A DNA stretch of 36,224 nt from MVYY01 sp035369865 (GCA_035369865.1 DAOOVG010000006.1:1-36224); one strand, 5' to 3'. Counted from the stretch's first letter, positions 1 to 8,851 are shown. Translations and numbers: made by a program. The notes: generated from the letters alone by a model not told the origin.

Positions 1-33
1 GATTTGTAATCGGTGGTTTGCTTGTTAAAGCAA

Positions 34-141
34 TCATATCAGCATTATATCTAATAATCCTTTTCCTCCGGCATAATCAATAGCACTGCTGTAAACATAT
101 TGCTCGGCGCGAAATACAAGTCCTTCTTCTGCCAGATGATA
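34..141 (-). pseudogene. C-terminal remnant of a Y1 (IS200/RAYT-like) transposase
   Basis: The minus strand reads an open stretch of about 36 codons containing GLVFRAEQYVYSSAIDYAGG and ending GLLDIML before a TGA at 34-36. This matches, from memory, the conserved C-terminal tail of REP-associated/IS200-like transposases in Bacteroidota (NPVxAGLV..PEDYxYSSAxDYAGxxGLL). The catalytic HUH motif and Tyr would lie further upstream, but in-frame stops occur at 142-144 (TAA) and 154-156 (TGA) and no N-terminal part is present. A perfect inverted repeat sits exactly at the break (147-164). Just downstream of the stop is a small hairpin, TTGCTT-GTTA-AAGCAA (18-33). It is a dead fragment. Confidence 0.65.
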
Positions 142-146
142 ATGTT

Positions 147-164
147 AATAATGTCAACATTATT
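147..164. repeat. Perfect inverted repeat at the transposase break point
   Basis: AATAATGT-CA-ACATTATT, 8-bp arms with a 2-nt loop, directly upstream of the truncated transposase frame. It may be the scar of the deletion or part of an element end. Confidence 0.5.
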
Positions 165-175
165 TAGGTGTTAAC

Positions 176-201
176 AACTCGAAACTCAAAACTCGAAACT
201 A
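176..201. repeat. Degenerate ACTCGAAACT-type short repeats
   Basis: Three near-identical units reading aactcgaa / actcaaa / actcgaaact. The same word family recurs in the gaps at 4075-4215 and, in the opposite orientation, at 22955-22999, so it is a dispersed intergenic repeat of this genome. Confidence 0.5.
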
Positions 202-243
202 ACAATCAAATAGCAAAATCAATAATTTTATCAGCAAAGCATA

Positions 244-1131
244 TTAGTTTAATTGCTTCATTACAGATTGTATTTTTTCATATGTTTTTGCGGAAGTAGG
301 GACAAGTGGTAACCGTAGTTTATTTTCTATCATTCCCATAATAGCCAGCATACTTTTCACGCCAGCGGGATTGCCTTCCACAAAAAGTAATTCAAACAAT
401 TCCGTAAAACGATAATGAATTCGTCGTGCACTTGCATAATCGCCCTGTAAAGCCAGATGTATCATTTTACTAAATTCAGCAGGGAAAGCGTTTCCGATAA
501 CAGAAATAACACCAACTCCTCCCATTGTAATCAGTGGATAAGCGACACCATCATCACCAGAAATTACTAAAAAATTTTCAGGTTTGTTTTTTATAATTTC
601 ACCAATTTGTACAAAGTTACCTGATGCTTCTTTTATAGCACAAATATTAGAAAAATCTTTAGCCAAACGTAAAGTAGTTTCGGCTGTCATATTTACGCCC
701 GTTCTGCCTGGAACATTATAGAGAATAATAGGAAGTGGTGAAACTTTTGCTATACTTGCAAAATGTTGGTAAAGTCCTTCCTGCGAAGGTTTATTATAAT
801 ATGGTGTAACGGAGAGTATCGCATCAATTCCTGATAAATCAGTAGTTTTAATCTTTTCTACTACAGCTTTTGTATTATTTCCACCAATGCCCAGAACAAC
901 AGGCAATCGTCCTGCATTTTGTTGAACAGCGAAACGAGCCAGTTCATCTTTTTCCTCTTCAGTTAAAGTGGGCGTTTCGGCAGTTGTTCCACACACTACC
1001 AAATAATCAACACCATTTTTAATTATGTATTCTATTAACCTTCCAAAAGCTTCAAAATCAATTGAATCATCATTCTTAAAAGGAGTTACCAAAGCAACTC
1101 CCATTCCCGTTAATTTATTATACATGTTCAT
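244..1131 (-). CDS. dapA: 4-hydroxy-tetrahydrodipicolinate synthase (DapA)
   Basis: Condenses pyruvate with aspartate semialdehyde, the first committed step of lysine and diaminopimelate synthesis, in the cytoplasm. The 295-residue length is normal for the family and the TIM-barrel landmarks are present: CGTTAETPTL around residues 48-57 (Thr-Thr of the active site), YNVPGRTGVN with Tyr138 and Arg143, and the Schiff-base lysine Lys167 in AIKEASGN. The start at 1131 (MNMYNKLTGMGVALVTPF) places the conserved GxGxALVTPF at the expected distance from the N terminus. A Bacteroidota -7 box lies 24 bases upstream (1155-1162), inside the short gap after the DUF6913 gene, so dapA probably has its own promoter. 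No key residue is missing. Confidence 0.96.
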   Translation of the reverse strand: MNMYNKLTGMGVALVTPFKNDDSIDFEAFGRLIEYIIKNGVDYLVVCGTTAETPTLTEEEKDELARFAVQQNAGRLPVVLGIGGNNTKAVVEKIKTTDLSGIDAILSVTPYYNKPSQEGLYQHFASIAKVSPLPIILYNVPGRTGVNMTAETTLRLAKDFSNICAIKEASGNFVQIGEIIKNKPENFLVISGDDGVAYPLITMGGVGVISVIGNAFPAEFSKMIHLALQGDYASARRIHYRFTELFELLFVEGNPAGVKSMLAIMGMIENKLRLPLVPTSAKTYEKIQSVMKQLN

Positions 1132-1154
1132 AGAAAATATATTTTAATTCATCA

Positions 1155-1162
1155 CAAAATTA
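1155..1162 (-). promoter_or_regulatory. Putative -7 promoter box for dapA
   Basis: Reads TAATTTTG on the minus strand, fitting TAnnTTTG. The implied 5' leader is under 20 nt. No clear -33 TTG was seen. Confidence 0.4.
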
Positions 1163-1167
1163 CGCTT

Positions 1168-1731
1168 TTAATCGGAAGATTGAATATTTTTTAAGTAAAA
1201 TATTAACTGATTAAAAATATTATATAAATCGTCGAATGAGGGCGTTTTCTCCTTCAATTGATGAATAATGTCGAAAATAAAATCATAAAGTGATAAATCA
1301 GTATTTTTTAGTCCTATTTTAAGAAAAGCACTGGCATAAAGCACCAAGTATTGCAAGGGAATGACATCATGAAGTGATAAATCAATTACTATATCAAACT
1401 GATTGTTGTTCAATTCTTTCAATATAAATTCATTGGGCTTTTTAAACAAATTGGTTTGTTGAGAATTAAAAATTTTGAAATCAAGTAAAAATGGCGTATT
1501 GATTTTTTTCTTGTTCAAATAACCAATAACAGTCACTTTTTTATCATCAGATTTTAATTTTTCTATAATTTTTTTGATGGGAAGATTGATTTCATTTTCA
1601 TCACTTTCAAAAATCAATAGAAAATTCCTTGCTTGATCATAATTGATAAAACGTTTTTCACGAGCGGTAGATAAATTATACCTTTTTACTTCTTTTTTTA
1701 ACTGATATTTAGCTATTTTATCAATTATCAT
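1168..1731 (-). CDS. DUF6913 family protein
   Basis: A 187-residue, Lys/Asn-rich cytoplasmic protein with no signal peptide or membrane segment. I recognise it as the Bacteroidota-restricted DUF6913 family from its N terminus (basic helix, then YNLSTAREKRFINYDQARNF), an alpha/beta-like middle (NFLLIFESDE; KVTVIGYLNKKK; FDIVIDLSLHDVIPLQYLVL) and its position beside dapA and ligA. The alternating hydrophobic strands and helices suggest a Rossmann-like fold. No catalytic motif is evident and the function is unknown. It lies 30 bp downstream of ligA on the same strand, so it is probably transcribed with it. The family name is from memory; the existence of the gene is secure. Confidence 0.75.
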   Translation of the reverse strand: MIIDKIAKYQLKKEVKRYNLSTAREKRFINYDQARNFLLIFESDENEINLPIKKIIEKLKSDDKKVTVIGYLNKKKINTPFLLDFKIFNSQQTNLFKKPNEFILKELNNNQFDIVIDLSLHDVIPLQYLVLYASAFLKIGLKNTDLSLYDFIFDIIHQLKEKTPSFDDLYNIFNQLIFYLKNIQSSD

Positions 1732-1761
1732 AAAATTAAAACCTTAGGTTAACAAAGTTTA

Positions 1762-3777
1762 TTATTGCTTTTCGTTGATCATGGCTAAAAACGTACTTTC
1801 ATCAATCAATGGGATGCCCAATTGTTGAGCTTTTTTGAGTTTTTCGGGTCCCATATTATCTCCTGCCAGAATAAAGGATATTTTTGAAGAAACACTGCTC
1901 ACGTTTTTTCCACCATGCTCTTCAATCATTTTTTTGTATTCATCTCGCGAATGAAGTTTAAAAACACCGCTAATTACAATGGATTTCCCTTCCAATTCAT
2001 TTCCTTTTAATGATTGATTTTCCTCAGAAAGGCTCATTTGTATACCAGCAGCTTTGAGCCGTTGAATAATTTCCAGATTTTTAGGGTCAGAAAAAAATTG
2101 GATTACACTTTGTGCAATTTTGTCGCCAATTTCTTCTACTTCTAAGAGTTCCTCGTAAGTGGCATGTTGCAAAGCATCAATAGATTTGAAATGAGCGGCT
2201 AATTTTTTAGCCACTGTTTCGCCTACAAAACGAATTCCCAGTGCAAACAAAACTCTTTCAAAAGGAACTTGTTTAGATTTTTCTATGGAATTCAAAAGAT
2301 TGTTAGCTGACTTTTCTCCCATTCGTTCCAAATTCACTAAATCAGAAAATTTTAAATCATAAATATCGGCTATATTTCGCAAAAGACCTTTATTATAAAG
2401 CAAATTAATGGTTTCCGTACCCAAACCTTCAATATTCATTGCTTTTCGGCTAACGAAATGTTCAATTTTTCCTTTGATTTGTGGCGGACAACCATTTTCA
2501 TTGGGGCAATAATGAGCAGCTTCGCCAGGATAACGAATTAACGGTGTTCCACATTCAGGACAATTTTTAATAAATTGAACTTTTTCTCCGACTTGCACTC
2601 TCGCACTTTTTTCCACACCTGTGATTTTAGGAATAATTTCTCCACCTTTTTCAACATACACCATATCGCCTATATGTAAATCAAGCGATTCGATAATATC
2701 CGCATTATGTAACGAAGCACGTTTTACCGTTGTTCCTGAAAGTACTACTGGCTCTAAATTGGCTACAGGAGTTACTGCACCTGTTCGTCCAACTTGATAC
2801 GAAACGGATAAAAGTTTTGTCAATGCTTTTTCTGCCTGAAACTTAAAAGCAATTGCCCAACGAGGAAATTTTGCAGTAGCTCCTAACTTTCGTTGTTGAT
2901 CTAAAGAATTTACTTTCAGCACAATACCATCAGTTGGGATAGGTAATTTTCGTCGTTCAACATCCCAATAATGAATAAAATCAAACACTTCTTCAAGATT
3001 TTTGCAGACTTTCATGTCACTTGAAATTTTAAATCCCCATGTTTTAGCTGCTTGAAGATTATCGTAATGAGTTCGATATGGCAACTCTTCTCCCAACACA
3101 TAGTAAAAATAAGCATCCAGTTTTCGAGAAGCAACAATAGCTGGACTTAAAAGTTTTATAGTGCCAGCAGTAGCATTTCGGGGATTGGCAAAAAGTGGTT
3201 CTTCTTGAGCTTCTCTTTCCTTATTCAATTCTTCAAAAACTTCCCAAGACATGAGAACTTCTCCACGAATTTCAAACTTTGATGGATAATTACCTCGCAA
3301 TCGCAACGGGATACTTTTAATCGTTTTTACATTGGCTGTTACCACATCACCTTTTTCACCATCACCACGTGTCACAGCACGAATCATTACCCCATTTTCA
3401 TAAGTTATGGAAATTGAAACACCATCATATTTCAGCTCTCCCACCAGTTCAAAAGGTTCGTTTAATGTTCTGGAAACTCGCTCGTAAAATTCCTTTACTT
3501 CTTCTTCTGTGTAAGTGTTACTCAAAGAAAGCATGGGATAAGCGTGATAAGCCTGTTCAAAACCTTCAGTCAAATCACTTCCCACACGTTGAGTTGGTGA
3601 ATAAGGATCGTAATATTCGGGATATTTTTCTTCGAGCTCTTGTAATTGTTTCAGTTTTAAATCATATTCGTAATCAGAAATAATTGGCTGAGAAAGTACA
3701 TAATAATAATAATTATGCTGTTCGAGTTCCTTACGCAGTGCTTCTATCTGTTCTTTAATACTCATTTCCATAATCAA
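1762..3777 (-). CDS. ligA: NAD+-dependent DNA ligase LigA
   Basis: Seals nicks during replication and repair using NAD+. All domains are present in order over 671 residues: the Ia NMN-binding region (HNYYYYVLSQPIISDYEYD), the adenylation domain with the nucleophile Lys116 in ELKYDGVS, motif DGIVLKVN, the OB fold, a four-Cys zinc finger (CPECGTPL..YCPNENGCPP), helix-hairpin-helix repeats (NIEGLGTETINLLYNKG; LGIRFVGETVAKKLA) and a C-terminal BRCT domain (LEGKSIVISGVFKLHSRDEY). The first ATG gives MIMEM; the ATG at 3765 (MSIKEQIEALRKEL) is an equally good start. No promoter box is obvious upstream. It heads the ligA-DUF6913 pair. Confidence 0.97.
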   Translation of the reverse strand: MIMEMSIKEQIEALRKELEQHNYYYYVLSQPIISDYEYDLKLKQLQELEEKYPEYYDPYSPTQRVGSDLTEGFEQAYHAYPMLSLSNTYTEEEVKEFYERVSRTLNEPFELVGELKYDGVSISITYENGVMIRAVTRGDGEKGDVVTANVKTIKSIPLRLRGNYPSKFEIRGEVLMSWEVFEELNKEREAQEEPLFANPRNATAGTIKLLSPAIVASRKLDAYFYYVLGEELPYRTHYDNLQAAKTWGFKISSDMKVCKNLEEVFDFIHYWDVERRKLPIPTDGIVLKVNSLDQQRKLGATAKFPRWAIAFKFQAEKALTKLLSVSYQVGRTGAVTPVANLEPVVLSGTTVKRASLHNADIIESLDLHIGDMVYVEKGGEIIPKITGVEKSARVQVGEKVQFIKNCPECGTPLIRYPGEAAHYCPNENGCPPQIKGKIEHFVSRKAMNIEGLGTETINLLYNKGLLRNIADIYDLKFSDLVNLERMGEKSANNLLNSIEKSKQVPFERVLFALGIRFVGETVAKKLAAHFKSIDALQHATYEELLEVEEIGDKIAQSVIQFFSDPKNLEIIQRLKAAGIQMSLSEENQSLKGNELEGKSIVISGVFKLHSRDEYKKMIEEHGGKNVSSVSSKISFILAGDNMGPEKLKKAQQLGIPLIDESTFLAMINEKQ

Positions 3778-4074
3778 AATGTGTTTCTAAAAATAAATAA
3801 ATCCAAGAATTTATTGAATTGTTTTATAGCAAGTTTAATCATTCATATAATTTTAATTGAAATTGAAATTGAAATAACACACATTAGCATCGATTGATTT
3901 TTGATTAAATGTTTTTTCAAAATGGGCTTTGCCCAAATCTTATTTCATTTTTTGCCTCAAAAAATACTTTTTTATTGTTTCAGTAATTTCGTCTTGTTTA
4001 AGATTTTTCTTGAGCTGCACTTTGGAAATGAATTGTTTATTACCCAGAGAAACACTGATATTTTTTCTTCATTC

Positions 4075-4215
4075 GCTCAAAACTCAAAACTCAGAACTTC
4101 AAACTTAGAATTCGCATCCCGCACCTTGCACTTCGAATCTTCGCACTTCTCAAACCAAAAACTTGAAACTTATCAATTTCACAATACAAGGTCAAGTTCA
4201 AACTTAAATTTTTTG
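4075..4215. repeat. Degenerate ACTT/ACTC-type repeat tract
   Basis: A run of words such as aaactcaaaactcagaact, cttcaaactt, gcacttcgaatcttcgcact and aaacttgaaactt, spaced about 7-10 bp. It is related to 176-201 and to the reverse-orientation tract near 22955-22999. Confidence 0.5.
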
Positions 4216-4265
4216 AATCTTGAATAAAAAATATAATAAATATTGTTTTCTGCCATATACTTAGG

Positions 4266-4284
4266 GATAAAATAATATTTTATC
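4266..4284. terminator. AT-only palindrome after the restriction gene
   Basis: GATAAAATA-A-TATTTTATC, 9-bp perfect arms, starting 4 bp past the stop codon on the minus strand. The stem is nearly all A/T and no T-tract follows, so it is a weak terminator candidate. Confidence 0.25.
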
Positions 4285-4287
4285 ATT

Positions 4288-7200
4288 TCAAAATTCAATC
4301 GTTTCTTTTTCGACTTTTGAATAAATTTGGGCGATTTCCTGCTGAATTTCCATCGTATAACTTAAAGCAGTAATGATACGAGAATAATGAGCAAAATCGT
4401 CCATATTTTTTCCTTTCCTGTCCTTCAAATATTTATAAAGTACTTGATATCCACCAATTTGATATTTCCATATTTCAGGCGAAACGTTATCAAAATATTT
4501 TTCATCGTTTATATAAATTCGCTTTTCTGATTCTCGATAAACAATCATGTCAATTCTGTCATTTTCGCTTTCACCTTCATATTTTGATACAAGTTTGTCC
4601 AATCGTTTATTTTTCATCAAATGCAAGTCCACCAATTCATTTCCCAAAGCTGCCATATTGCTGAAAACCTTGTAATCAGCAGTAAAAGGCACGCGTGGAA
4701 AATCAATTTTCAAAAACTCAGCATATTTTTCACGATAAACATTGCTGTAAAACACGGCATAAATATAATAGAGAATTTCTTCAGGCGTAAGTTCACGACC
4801 ATAAGTTTTATTCAAAGTTTGATAAATCTTTTTGTCAATATTAGGTGTTTTGCTACTGCCATATTCTGCTTCCGGTTCAAACAACATCATCATATGTTGA
4901 GAACGTGACTTTTTTGGAGCTTGCTCTTTATAAAGGTAAAGGGGGAAAAGATAAGCTATACCTTTGTTACTCAAAGTTACTCTACTTTCAATAATATTTT
5001 CAGTAATAAAGCTATGATTGAATACTCCTTCAGCAACTTGACGCACTGTAATTAATCCCAAATTCTCCTTCATCATATGGCGCATGACCTCGGAGCGAGT
5101 GCGTTCAATAACAGGATCATGCCAGAAAATATAGCGATTATCAAAAGGACGATAAGTAATAGTGGCAATATGTTTTTCTAATTCATTATCAGATATTTCC
5201 TGCAAAGTATTCCATGCTTTTCGAATATCCCAGCCCTGTTTTTTATTAATTTGAAAAAATTGATGTAGTTCTTTATCACTGAATTTTGAATTTTTAAAAA
5301 GTCTAATCCTGTTCAAAAGTGATGATTTATTAAAATCAATAACGAAATTATCTCTGGCAGTAGTTATTCCAACACCATTCACAGGAAAAATTTCATTAAT
5401 TCTTTTCCATTTTAAGTAATACTGTATTTTTACTATATTCCTTGGAACAAAGAAATACCACGGACTTTCTGGTTTCAGCAACTGATAATTTTTAATGTCC
5501 AATTGATGAGTATCCAACCAATCATATTTACTTTGCCGTTTACCAAACAGTTCAGCATAATATACTTTGCAGCCTGTTTTTTCCTTCTGTTTCACAAAAA
5601 TGGCTATTGCCGTTCCCTGACGAATATCAAAAACATTCTCGTCTTTTCCTCCATCGGGTGCTGTTTCCTTTTTCAGGCTGTTGCCATGCAAGTCGAGAAT
5701 ATAAATTTCATTAAAAGTTTTCATCAAACTTTGCCGCATTCCTCGAAATGTTGGATTGTCCAAATAACTGTGGTTGGTAATCATGCCGACAATTCCGGCG
5801 CCCGCCTTTTGAATTTTCCATTGGGCAAAACGCAAAAATTTGACATAATCATCCTGCAACCATTTTGGATTTCTTTCTCCTAATGGTTTGCCATCTACTT
5901 CATAATAGCTTTGAGCTCCATCAAGGTTTTGCTTTAGCAATTTTTCCGTCCATTCATTGGTATTAGCAGAAATACCACTGTAAGGTGGATTCCCAAAAAT
6001 CACCAGAATGGGTTGTTCTTTCTTAATTTTTCCTGCCAGATGACTTTCTTCACTCAATGAACTCAATCCTGGAATGGAAATTTGCTCCAGCTCGTCCATT
6101 TCCAACGTGTTGGTCAGGTAAAGTTTAAATCTTTCATCATCGCTTAATCTATAACCCAATTCTTCCAATAAGAAACTCATTTTCAAATGTCCAATAGCAT
6201 AAGGCGCCATCATCAGCTCAAAAGCATAAAAATTCTCCAGTATCTGACTTCTGATAAAATTGTTTTTGCCACCGCTTCCATATTTTTCCGTAAATTCTTT
6301 TACTGCCAGCTTCACAGCTTCAGCAGGGAAAGTCAGTGTTCCTGCTGCAGGATCGAGCAATGTTACATCATTTGATGCCAATCCATCTGCCATATCAAAA
6401 TGTGTGTTCAAAAGTTCGTTCACCGACCGTACAATATATCCTACAACCGGTTCAGGCGTATAGTAAACACCACGTTTTTCACGAAGTGTCGGATCATAAG
6501 CTGTCAAAAAAGTTTCGTAAAAATGAACAATTGGGTCTTGTCCTTTTCCTTCTTCAAAATAATCTTCCAGAATCCTTTTAACGTCTGTAACACTCAATAC
6601 TTCTGCAATATCATCTACAATTATTTGCAAAGATTTTGGCGGTTCTTCCAGTGAGATAAACCGAAACACATCACGCAAAATGCCAATAGTATTGGGAATA
6701 TATTTGAAAGCCAGCTCACGATTGAAGGAATTATCAGAACGTGTACGAGCAGCAAACAAACCATAAGTCACTGTTTGTGAATATAAATCTGCAAAAGCTT
6801 CCTTTGTTAAAGTTCCAATCAAATACTTCCGAAAAGCCTCATAAAAACCCAGAATAGCTTTTTGTCCTTTTTTCTCTTCTTCATCAAGTTCAATACTCAC
6901 CACTTCATCACGCAAAAATCGTGTACGTTTTGCCAATTCCATTGCCAGTGATTGAGCATTACGCACATTGGGCAAAGAGAACGAAAAGAAAATATCGAGC
7001 AAATCAAAAAAATCAGCTTCATTTTCAACCGGCGGTGTAGTATTTAATTTTATTGCTAATTCTGGTCGAGCTATTTTTACTTGCTTCATTAATTCTCCAT
7101 TTCGATAAAGACGAAACTCGTAAAAATTAGTCAGGATAACGTTTGGAAAAGTTTCTCGATAACGTTTCAACTGCTCTGAAACTTCTATTCTGTCAAGATT

Positions 7201-7440
7201 GGTAACAGAAGGATCTTTGGCTTCGATATAGCCGGTAATATGATTTTTACCATCCCAGATGCGAAAATCTGGATTACCAGCTTCGGTTGGTTTTGGTAAA
7301 ATGGTAATATCAACCTTTTTCAGTTGACGCTCATTGGCATAATTCAGTAATAAATCCTTCAAATGTTCATAATAACTTTCTTCACGTGCATCGCCTTGAT
7401 TAAAGGTTGTTTGAAGACTATTTAAATACTGTTTAAGCAT
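4288..7440 (-). CDS. Single-chain restriction-modification enzyme (type IIG / ISP-like, N6-adenine methyltransferase)
   Basis: One 1050-residue polypeptide apparently combining cleavage, methylation and target recognition. The N terminus carries a PD-(D/E)XK-type nuclease pattern: GNPDFRIW (Asp58) followed by GYIEAKDP (Glu73, Lys75). After a helical linker comes an N6-adenine methyltransferase with motif I DPAAGTLTF (about residue 363) and motif IV GNPPYSG (about residue 482). The C-terminal third (TRPFDNRYIFWHDPVIERTR; TPEEILYYIYAVFYSNVYR) resembles the type ISP specificity domain. No helicase motif was seen between nuclease and methyltransferase, unlike the roughly 1500-residue ISP enzymes. 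No separate S, R or M gene is nearby. It is flanked by housekeeping genes, with a repeat-rich gap downstream, which suggests acquisition by transfer. The target sequence cannot be inferred. Confidence 0.88.
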   Translation of the reverse strand: MLKQYLNSLQTTFNQGDAREESYYEHLKDLLLNYANERQLKKVDITILPKPTEAGNPDFRIWDGKNHITGYIEAKDPSVTNLDRIEVSEQLKRYRETFPNVILTNFYEFRLYRNGELMKQVKIARPELAIKLNTTPPVENEADFFDLLDIFFSFSLPNVRNAQSLAMELAKRTRFLRDEVVSIELDEEEKKGQKAILGFYEAFRKYLIGTLTKEAFADLYSQTVTYGLFAARTRSDNSFNRELAFKYIPNTIGILRDVFRFISLEEPPKSLQIIVDDIAEVLSVTDVKRILEDYFEEGKGQDPIVHFYETFLTAYDPTLREKRGVYYTPEPVVGYIVRSVNELLNTHFDMADGLASNDVTLLDPAAGTLTFPAEAVKLAVKEFTEKYGSGGKNNFIRSQILENFYAFELMMAPYAIGHLKMSFLLEELGYRLSDDERFKLYLTNTLEMDELEQISIPGLSSLSEESHLAGKIKKEQPILVIFGNPPYSGISANTNEWTEKLLKQNLDGAQSYYEVDGKPLGERNPKWLQDDYVKFLRFAQWKIQKAGAGIVGMITNHSYLDNPTFRGMRQSLMKTFNEIYILDLHGNSLKKETAPDGGKDENVFDIRQGTAIAIFVKQKEKTGCKVYYAELFGKRQSKYDWLDTHQLDIKNYQLLKPESPWYFFVPRNIVKIQYYLKWKRINEIFPVNGVGITTARDNFVIDFNKSSLLNRIRLFKNSKFSDKELHQFFQINKKQGWDIRKAWNTLQEISDNELEKHIATITYRPFDNRYIFWHDPVIERTRSEVMRHMMKENLGLITVRQVAEGVFNHSFITENIIESRVTLSNKGIAYLFPLYLYKEQAPKKSRSQHMMMLFEPEAEYGSSKTPNIDKKIYQTLNKTYGRELTPEEILYYIYAVFYSNVYREKYAEFLKIDFPRVPFTADYKVFSNMAALGNELVDLHLMKNKRLDKLVSKYEGESENDRIDMIVYRESEKRIYINDEKYFDNVSPEIWKYQIGGYQVLYKYLKDRKGKNMDDFAHYSRIITALSYTMEIQQEIAQIYSKVEKETIEF

Positions 7441-7490
7441 ACATTAAAATTTATGCCAATAATCAATTTTTTTATTATTATGTGAAGAAA

Positions 7491-7498
7491 CAAAAATA
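7491..7498 (-). promoter_or_regulatory. Putative -7 promoter box for the restriction-modification gene
   Basis: Reads TATTTTTG on the minus strand, about 50 nt upstream of the start at 7440, in the gap after nadC. It suggests independent expression. Confidence 0.35.
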
Positions 7499-7532
7499 TT
7501 TTTTTCGTTGGGAAAATATTTTTAATTGAGAT

Positions 7533-8390
7533 TCAAAAATTTACTGCTTTGAAGCTCATATCCAGACTTTTTACAGAATGAGTCAATGCTCCAACCGAAA
7601 TAAAATCAACGCCACATTCAGCATAAGAACGAAGTGTTTCAAGTGTAATGCCACCCGAAGATTCTATCATATAACGACCTGCTACCATTTCAACAGCTTT
7701 TTGAGTATTTTCAATATTAAAATTGTCCAACATAATCCAGTCAACACCACCAATACTCAACACTTCTGAAAGTTCTTGTAAATTACGTACCTCAATTTCA
7801 ATTTTCAAATTTTTTCCTTTATTTTTCAAATATTCTTTGGTTCGAAAAATAGCTTCCTTTATTCCTCCTGCAAAATCTATGTGATTATCTTTGAGCAAAA
7901 TCATATCATATAAGCCAAAGCGGTGATTTACGCCACCACCAATTCTGACCGCTTCTTTTTCCAACGCACGTAAACCTGGAGTGGTTTTACGCGTATCAAG
8001 CACTTTTGTTTTCGTTCCTTCTAATGCTTTTACATATTGACGTGTTTTGGTTGCAATGCCACTCATTCTTTGCATCACGTTGAGCATCAATCGTTCAGTT
8101 TGAAGCAAAGATTGAATTTTACCTTTAACTTCAAAAGCAATATCGCCAATTTTCACTTCATCTCCATCATTGATAAATTTTGTCATGGAAAGTTCCGGAT
8201 CGAATGTATGGAAAATTTCCTTTGCAACTTCTATTCCTGCAACAACACCATTTTCTTTAATAATCAATCTTGACTTTCCTCTTGCGTCGGCAGGAATGCA
8301 TGCTAAAGTAGTATGGTCACCATCGCCAATATCTTCAGAAAGCCATAAAGGAATCAGTTCCTTGTAATCTTGATTCATTGCTTGGTTCAA
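7533..8390 (-). CDS. nadC: Nicotinate-nucleotide pyrophosphorylase, carboxylating (NadC)
   Basis: Converts quinolinate and PRPP to nicotinate mononucleotide, CO2 and pyrophosphate in de novo NAD synthesis. The 285-residue length is normal. Family signatures are clear: EDIGDGDHTT (19-28), ERLMLNVMQRMSGIAT (99-114), VLDTRKTTPGLRALEKEAV (130-148), GGGVNHRFGLYDMILLKDNH (151-170) and the phosphate-binding glycine-rich end ESSGGITLETL. The coding start must lie upstream of the EDIGDGD motif, so the gene truly overlaps the 3' end of the DUF4783 gene by about 40-56 bp; ATGs at 8390 and 8378 are both possible. The pair is therefore one transcript, with expression driven from upstream of the DUF4783 gene. 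Confidence 0.96.
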   Translation of the reverse strand: MNQAMNQDYKELIPLWLSEDIGDGDHTTLACIPADARGKSRLIIKENGVVAGIEVAKEIFHTFDPELSMTKFINDGDEVKIGDIAFEVKGKIQSLLQTERLMLNVMQRMSGIATKTRQYVKALEGTKTKVLDTRKTTPGLRALEKEAVRIGGGVNHRFGLYDMILLKDNHIDFAGGIKEAIFRTKEYLKNKGKNLKIEIEVRNLQELSEVLSIGGVDWIMLDNFNIENTQKAVEMVAGRYMIESSGGITLETLRSYAECGVDFISVGALTHSVKSLDMSFKAVNF

Positions 8391-8769
8391 TTCTTAATTG
8401 TAAAATTAATGTTTTATTGTTTGTCTTTCTCATTAAAATATAGACTCTGAAATTTCCATTTGAGGTTTTGAGAGTACCGATAACAAAATTAGAAGCTTCT
8501 TTCTCACCTTGATGAAGAACTTGAAAACTATTTACTTTATTTTTTTTGAAAAAATCAGTAAGAATAGTCAATGTTTGTTGCTTGCTATAAACATTATTGT
8601 TGTTGTCCAATACCAGTTCAACATTATCATTTAAATAATTTGACAATCGACTGGCATCGCCATTGTTAAATGACGAAATGATATCAGAAGGAATAACAGT
8701 TGTTTGAGATAGCAACACATTGGGAATAAACAATATACTGCAAATAAAAAGTAATTTTAGGATTCTCAT
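8335..8769 (-). CDS. DUF4783 family exported protein (NTF2-like)
   Basis: 144 residues with a clear signal peptide (MRILKLLFICSILFIPNVLLSQ). The mature part resembles the DUF4783 family of Bacteroidota: IISSFNNGDASRLSNYLNDNVELVL, then a YSKQQTLTILTDFFKKN helix and strands ending in LILQLRIE, consistent with a cone-shaped NTF2-like fold. Function unknown. The last 15-18 codons after LRIE overlap the start of nadC in another frame and may be a read-on extension rather than part of the fold. This gene upstream of nadC and divergent from rlmH is, from memory, a common Bacteroidota arrangement. Confidence 0.82.
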   Translation of the reverse strand: MRILKLLFICSILFIPNVLLSQTTVIPSDIISSFNNGDASRLSNYLNDNVELVLDNNNNVYSKQQTLTILTDFFKKNKVNSFQVLHQGEKEASNFVIGTLKTSNGNFRVYILMRKTNNKTLILQLRIEPSNESRLQGTDSFMAF

Positions 8770-8851
8770 GTTCTCAAAATTTTTAATAAATTAATTAATT
8801 AATGATTTATCCCTTAAAAGACCAATCTCAAAAAATACCCGAAAGCACATA

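Larger units (their letters stand above)
3778..4287. other. Gene-free gap between ligA and the restriction enzyme
   Basis: 510 bp without a credible gene. It holds a fourfold ATTGAA-like run (about 3855-3877), a small hairpin TGGGC-TTT-GCCCA (about 3923-3935) that could end transcription from the restriction gene, degenerate ACTT/ACTC repeats (4075-4215) and an AT palindrome (4266-4284). The plus-strand open frames here have no protein-like features. Confidence 0.6.

Noticed and set aside
3369..3683. Plus-strand frame opposite ligA
   Set aside because: Shadow of the conserved ligA coding strand.
3901..4227. 108-codon plus-strand open frame
   Set aside because: Covers the degenerate ACTT repeat tract; composition is repeat-driven and no family is recognisable.
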